From Streptomyces marincola (GTDB lineage Bacteria > Actinomycetota > Actinomycetes > Streptomycetales > Streptomycetaceae): a stretch of DNA of 64,000 nucleotides. The notes under the pieces were generated by a model. The model saw only the letters and a program-made list of their open reading frames with translations, had not been told where the DNA came from and ran no database searches. Positions 60,026-64,000 of the stretch are shown here, piece after piece; the stretch's first letter is position 1; the number at the start of each line of letters is the position of its first letter. The position numbers and the translations under genes were made by a program. Where the stretch lies: assembly GCF_020410765.1 (NCBI RefSeq), contig NZ_CP084541.1:558001-622000 (forward strand), written 5' to 3'.

Positions 60026-60244
60026 TCACTGGCCGCCCTTCTGGACGAAGCTGCGGACGAAGTCCTCCGCGTTGGACTCCAGGACCTCGTCGATCTCGTC
60101 GAGGACCGAGTCCACGTCGTCCGTCAGGGCCTCCTGCCGCTCCTTCAGCTCCTCGGAGACCTCGGCCTCCTGTGTCTGCTCCTCGACCTCTTCACTGCTG
60201 CGTGACGCCCGCTGCTGGCCGCCGCCGGTGTCCTTGGTCGCCAT
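60026..60244 (-). CDS. pup: Prokaryotic ubiquitin-like protein Pup
   Basis: The 72-residue intrinsically disordered tag has a central acidic helix-forming part (VEEQTQEAEVSEELKERQEALTDD) that binds the Arc/Mpa coiled coil, and a conserved C-terminus DFVRSFVQKGGQ. The last residue is Gln, so Dop must deamidate it to Glu before PafA can use it. ATG 60244 (ATKDTGGGQQ) is the family start; the frame opens at 60265. An inverted repeat lies 37 bp upstream. Confidence 0.97.
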   Translation of the reverse strand: MATKDTGGGQQRASRSSEEVEEQTQEAEVSEELKERQEALTDDVDSVLDEIDEVLESNAEDFVRSFVQKGGQ

Positions 60245-60280
60245 AACCCTCACCCCACGCATCACTCGATGTATCAGGAT

Positions 60281-60304
60281 TCAGACCCTACTGGCAGGGT
60301 CTGA
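60281..60304. repeat. 9-bp inverted repeat upstream of pup
   Basis: TCAGACCCT (60281-60289), a 6-base loop ACTGGC and AGGGTCTGA (60296-60304) are perfect inverted copies between the dop stop and the pup start. On the minus strand it is followed by TGATACAT, a possible -10. It may be an operator or a dop terminator. Confidence 0.55.
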
Positions 60305-60366
60305 CATGGGCCCTTCTTTGCTGCAACGTCCGGGAACCACCCTCATGATTCCCTGAACGGCGCGAA

Positions 60367-61878
60367 TCAGCCTCCCGACAGCGCACGGACCAGGTCCTCC
60401 GCCGTCGCCGACCGGTCGAGCAGGTCCTTGACGTGCTCGCGCGTCCCGCGCAGCGGATCCATGGTGGGCACGCGCTGGAGGGAGTCACGCCCGGGCAGGT
60501 CGAAGATCACCGAGTCCCAGGAGGCCGCCGCCACGTCGTCGGCGTACCGCTCCAGGCAGCGGCCCCTGAAGTAGGCCCTGGTGTCCTCGGGCGGGGCGCT
60601 CTGCGCGCGCAGGACGTCCTCGTCCGCCAGCAGCCTGGTCATCCGGCCACGGGCCGCCAGACGGTTGTAGAGGCCCTTGTCCGGCCGCACGTCGGCGTAC
60701 TGGAGGTCGACCAGGTGCAGCCGCGCGGCGTCCCAGTCCAGGCCGTCCCGGCGGCGGTAGCCCTCCATCAGCTCCCGCTTGGCGACCCAGTCGAGCTGCC
60801 CCGCCAGGCTCATCGGGTCGCGTTCGAGGCGGCCGAGCACGTCCTCCCACCGGTCGAGCACGTCGGTGGTCTGGTCGTCGGCGTCCGAGCCCCAGCGCTG
60901 GTCGACGTATTTGCGGGCCAGCTCGCAGTACTCCATCTGGAGCTGCACGGCGGTGAGCCTGCGGCCGTTGCGCAACGTGACCTGCTCGCGCAGCGACGCG
61001 TCGTGACTGACCCGGTGCAGCGTGCGCACGGGCTGGTCGACCGCGAGGTCGACGGCGATGAACCCGTCCTCGATCATGGAGAGGACCAGCGCGGTGGTCC
61101 CCAGCTTCAGGTAGGTGGAGACCTCGGAGAGGTTGGCGTCGCCGATGATCACGTGGAGCCTGCGGTACCGCTCCGCGTCGGCGTGCGGCTCGTCCCGCGT
61201 GTTGATGATCGGCCGCTTCAGCGTGGTCTCAAGGCCCACCTCGACCTCGAAGTAGTCCGCGCGCTGGCTCAGCTGGAAGCCGTGCTCGCCGCCGTCCTGT
61301 CCGATGCCGACCCGGCCCGCGCCGCACACGACCTGCCGGCTGACGAAGAACGGCGTCAGGTGGCGCACGATGTCGGAGAACGGCGTCTCACGCTTCATCA
61401 GGTAGTTCTCGTGGGTGCCGTAGGAGGCGCCCTTGTTGTCCGTGTTGTTCTTGTAGAGGTGGATCGGCTGGGCGCCCGGCACCTCGGCGGCGCGCCGCGC
61501 GGCCTCCGCCATGATCCGCTCCCCCGCCTTGTCCCACAGCAGCGCGTCCATCGGGTTCGTGGTCTCGGGGGCGCTGTACTCGGGGTGGGCGTGGTCCACG
61601 TACAGGCGGGCGCCGTTGGTCAGGATGACGTTCGCCAGGCCGATGTCCTCGTCGGTCAGCTGGCTGGAATCGGCGTTCTCACGGGCCAGGTCGAAGCCGC
61701 GCGCGTCGCGCAGCGGGTTCTCCTCCTCGAAGTCCCAGCGCGCTCGCCTGGCGCGGTGCATGGCGGCGGCGTAGGCGTTCACCACCTGGGACGAGGTGAG
61801 CATGGCGTTGGCGTTCGGGTGTCCCGGTACGGACACGCCGTACTCGGTCTCGATGCCCATCACTCGCCGTACAGTCAT
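60367..61878 (-). CDS. dop: Deamidase/depupylase Dop
   Basis: The 503-residue PafA paralogue converts the C-terminal Gln of Pup to Glu and also removes Pup from proteins. Active-site motifs include GIETEYGVSVPGHPNAN followed by the extra Dop loop (AHRARRARWDFEEENPLRD region), ARLYVDHAHPEYSAPET, LYKNNTDNKGASYGTHENYL and KRPIINTRDEPHADAERYRR. ATG 61878 follows AGGAGG. It precedes pup by 122 bp in the same orientation. Confidence 0.97.
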   Translation of the reverse strand: MTVRRVMGIETEYGVSVPGHPNANAMLTSSQVVNAYAAAMHRARRARWDFEEENPLRDARGFDLARENADSSQLTDEDIGLANVILTNGARLYVDHAHPEYSAPETTNPMDALLWDKAGERIMAEAARRAAEVPGAQPIHLYKNNTDNKGASYGTHENYLMKRETPFSDIVRHLTPFFVSRQVVCGAGRVGIGQDGGEHGFQLSQRADYFEVEVGLETTLKRPIINTRDEPHADAERYRRLHVIIGDANLSEVSTYLKLGTTALVLSMIEDGFIAVDLAVDQPVRTLHRVSHDASLREQVTLRNGRRLTAVQLQMEYCELARKYVDQRWGSDADDQTTDVLDRWEDVLGRLERDPMSLAGQLDWVAKRELMEGYRRRDGLDWDAARLHLVDLQYADVRPDKGLYNRLAARGRMTRLLADEDVLRAQSAPPEDTRAYFRGRCLERYADDVAAASWDSVIFDLPGRDSLQRVPTMDPLRGTREHVKDLLDRSATAEDLVRALSGG

Positions 61879-62000
61879 GCGGCCCTCCTAGCCCGGCGGC
61901 GGCTCCACACCGTCCCGCCGCTGGATACGAGCGTAGGCGACACGGGGTGCGGTGAGGAGATCACCGCGGGTCTCCTTCAGGACTGTCTGGGAGACGTGCC

Positions 62001-62036
62001 CGGCTGCGGGGCCCGCTCTCGCGCACCCCGCAGCCG
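62001..62036 (-). terminator. Terminator after arc
   Basis: CGGCTGCGGGG (62001-62011) and CCCCGCAGCCG (62026-62036) form a perfect 11-bp stem with a 14-base loop, 17 bp past the arc stop and upstream of dop. Confidence 0.7.
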
Positions 62037-62053
62037 AAAAGCTCGTCGCACTG

Positions 62054-63820
62054 CTACAGGTACTGTCCGGTGTTGGCCACCGTGTCGATGGACCGGCCGG
62101 TGTCCCCGCCCTGCTTCCCGGTGACGAGCGTGCGGATGAAGACGATCCGCTCGCCCTTCTTGCCGGAGATGCGGGCCCAGTCGTCGGGGTTGGTGGTGTT
62201 GGGCAGGTCCTCGTTCTCCTTGAACTCGTCCACGCAGGCGGCGTGCAGGTGGGAGACGCGCAGGCCCTTCTGGTCGTGGTCGAGGAAGTCCTTGATGGCC
62301 ATCTTCTTCGCCCGGTCCACGATGTTCTGGATCATGGCACCGGAGTTGAAGTCCTTGAAGTACAGGACCTCCTTGTCACCGTTGGCGTAGGTGACCTCCA
62401 GAAAACGGTTCTCCTCGGTCTCCGCGTACATCTGCTCCACGACCGCCTGGATCATGCCGGCGACCGTGGCCTCGGCGCTGCCGCGGTGCTCCGAGACGTC
62501 GTCGGCGTGCAGCGGCAGCCGCGGCGTGAGGTACTTGGAGAAGATGTCCCGCGCGGCCTCGGCGTCCGGGCGCTCGATCTTGATCTTGACGTCGAGCCGC
62601 CCGGGGCGCAGGATCGCCGGGTCGATCATGTCCTCGCGGTTCGAGGCGCCGATGACGATGACGTTCTCCAGGCCCTCCACGCCGTCGATCTCGGAGAGCA
62701 GCTGCGGGACGATGGTGTTCTCCACGTCCGAGCTGACCCCGGAGCCGCGGGTGCGGAACAGGGAGTCCATCTCGTCGAAGAAGACGATGACGGGCGTGCC
62801 CTCGCTCGCCTTCTCACGGGCCCGCTGGAAGACCAGGCGGATGTGCCGCTCGGTCTCGCCGACGTACTTGTTGAGCAGCTCGGGGCCCTTGATGTTGAGG
62901 AAGAAGCTCTTCCCCGCGGGCTTGCCCGTGACCTCGGCGACCTTCTTGGCCAGCGAGTTGGCCACGGCCTTGGCGATGAGGGTCTTGCCGCAGCCGGGCG
63001 GGCCGTAGAGCAGCACGCCCTTGGGCGGGCGCAGCTCGTGCTCGCGGAAGAGATCGGGGTAGAGGTAGGGCAGCTCGACGGCGTCCCTGATCAGCTCGAT
63101 CTGGCCGCCGAGGCCGCCGATCTGCGTGTAGTCGATGTCCGGGACCTCTTCGAGGACCAGCTCCTCGACCTCGCTCTTGGGCACGACCTCGTAGACGTAA
63201 CCGGAACGCGGGTCGAGCAGCAGGGCGTCGCCGGCCCTGATGGTCGCGTCCATCAGCGGCTCGGCGAGCTTGACCACGCGCTCCTCGTCGGTGTGGCCCA
63301 CGACCAGGGCGCGTTCGCCGTCCTCCAGGATCTCCTTGAGGGTGACGATGTCGCCCGCGCGCTCGAACTCCATGGCGGCCACGATGTTCAGCGCCTCGTT
63401 GAGCATGACCTCCTGGCCACGCTGGAGACCGGCCGTCTCCACGCTGGGGCTGACGTTGACCCGAAGCTTGCGGCCGCCGGTGAAGATGTCGGCGGTCTCG
63501 TCGTCGTTGGCGCGCAGGAAGACCCCGAACCCGGAGGGGGGCTGGGCCAGCCGGTCGACTTCCTCCTTGAGGGCGACGATCTGGTCGCGCGCCTCGCGGA
63601 GGGTGCTCGCCAGCCGTTCGTTCTGCGCCGAAACGCCGGCCAAGTTGGTTTGAAGCTCGACAATCCGCTCTTCGAGAATCCGAGTGTGCCGCGGAGAGTC
63701 GGCCAGCTTTCGGCGCAGGACGGTGATCTCCTGCTCAAGGTCGGCAATCTGCCCGGCCGAGTCGTCGGACCCTCGCCCGGACCGGATGCCGCGGTTGCTG
63801 TCGTCGTTCTGGGATACCAC
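62054..63820 (-). CDS. arc: Proteasome-associated AAA+ ATPase Arc/Mpa
   Basis: The 588-residue hexameric unfoldase captures pupylated proteins and feeds them to PrcAB. An N-terminal coiled coil (about 25-93) binds Pup. Two OB-type interdomain segments follow, then the AAA+ module with Walker A GPPGCGKT, Walker B VFFDEMDSLF and a downstream GASNREDMIDPAILRPGRLD. The C-terminus GQYL holds the penultimate tyrosine needed to open the proteasome gate. GTG 63818-63820 follows GGAGG; the frame opens six codons earlier. Confidence 0.97.
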   Translation of the reverse strand: MVSQNDDSNRGIRSGRGSDDSAGQIADLEQEITVLRRKLADSPRHTRILEERIVELQTNLAGVSAQNERLASTLREARDQIVALKEEVDRLAQPPSGFGVFLRANDDETADIFTGGRKLRVNVSPSVETAGLQRGQEVMLNEALNIVAAMEFERAGDIVTLKEILEDGERALVVGHTDEERVVKLAEPLMDATIRAGDALLLDPRSGYVYEVVPKSEVEELVLEEVPDIDYTQIGGLGGQIELIRDAVELPYLYPDLFREHELRPPKGVLLYGPPGCGKTLIAKAVANSLAKKVAEVTGKPAGKSFFLNIKGPELLNKYVGETERHIRLVFQRAREKASEGTPVIVFFDEMDSLFRTRGSGVSSDVENTIVPQLLSEIDGVEGLENVIVIGASNREDMIDPAILRPGRLDVKIKIERPDAEAARDIFSKYLTPRLPLHADDVSEHRGSAEATVAGMIQAVVEQMYAETEENRFLEVTYANGDKEVLYFKDFNSGAMIQNIVDRAKKMAIKDFLDHDQKGLRVSHLHAACVDEFKENEDLPNTTNPDDWARISGKKGERIVFIRTLVTGKQGGDTGRSIDTVANTGQYL

Positions 63821-64000
63821 GGTCCTCACCTCCTCCAAGGGGAGCTGGACGCTTCCAGACCCTACCTGGACCGGTGCAGTTCGAAACCCCTAGATCACAA
63901 AGACGGTCGGGGTGTGTCCGATCTTCACCCTTGCGCACTCCCCTCATGCCCAGGGAAATACCCAGCATGTCTCGCAGGAAAGCTGCTCACTGTATGGTCG
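63821..64000. other. Upstream region of arc, edge of window
   Basis: 180 bp with the arc ribosome site at its left end (GGAGGAGGTGAGG). TAGGGT, about 38-43 bp upstream of the arc start, is a possible -10. A minus-strand ORF begins ATGCTGGGTATTTCC near 63968, but its product matches no family I recognise. No RNA gene seen. Confidence 0.35.

Noticed and set aside
63735..63968. 77-codon ORF upstream of arc
   Set aside because: It overlaps the arc start and promoter, and the product has no family features.

Overview
The window is very GC-rich, with strong G/C bias at third codon positions, frequent GTG starts and many 4-base stop/start overlaps (ATGA or GTGA). Gene content (argCJBDR, argGH, pheST, infC-rpmI-rplT, pafBC-tatAC, the Pup-proteasome genes) points to a streptomycete or close relative, in a conserved chromosomal core. 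No tRNA, rRNA, CRISPR array, transposase or phage gene was seen.

Layout. (1) 1-2.3 kb: end of an aldo/keto reductase, an alpha/beta hydrolase and a Gfo/Idh/MocA oxidoreductase. (2) 2.3-12.7 kb: arginine biosynthesis in two minus-strand operons, argG-argH and argC-argJ-argB-argD-argR. Both promoters carry the same bipartite motif at identical spacing, the likely ArgR operator. An acetyltransferase, a proline/arginine-rich ORF and a polyprenyl synthetase lie between them. (3) 12.8-18.5 kb: a TetR regulator divergent from an MDR oxidoreductase with a 23-bp palindrome between them, a second acetyltransferase, and an AraC / VOC / UvrA-like ABC cassette. (4) 18.7-23.8 kb: secreted carbohydrate-active proteins: a beta-helix protein, a Tat-exported GHL10-type hydrolase and a GH74 xyloglucanase with a CebR box. 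(5) 23.9-26.8 kb: a 3-hydroxyacyl-CoA dehydrogenase and a minimal NHEJ pair (Ku, LigD-type polymerase) read divergently from start codons 27 bp apart.

(6) 26.9-34.7 kb: translation block: pheS-pheT, an orphan PAS histidine kinase, a TrmH-type rRNA methyltransferase and infC-rpmI-rplT. infC appears to start at AUC, and its leader holds a terminator-like hairpin with a T6 run. (7) 34.7-41 kb: DUF1844 protein, aquaporin, SseB-like protein, and an envelope group: beta-lactamase-like hydrolase, mycosin-type S8 protease, coupled proline-rich membrane protein and DUF2510 membrane protein. (8) 41.3-48 kb: class I amidotransferase, metal-receptor-fold protein coupled to a cation/proton antiporter, 5'-3' exonuclease and a HelY/Ski2-like helicase.

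(9) 48-64 kb: diacylglycerol kinase, tatC, tatA, a small membrane protein, pafC, pafB, two FKBP isomerases and pafA; a divergent MFS/LacI pair; then prcA, prcB, pup, dop and arc (mpa). Together these encode pupylation and proteasomal degradation: Dop deamidates the C-terminal Gln of Pup, PafA ligates Pup to lysines, the Arc/Mpa ATPase unfolds tagged proteins, and PrcBA degrades them. PafBC is a WYL-family DNA-damage regulator pair. The gene order around pafBC-tatAC-helicase matches mycobacteria.
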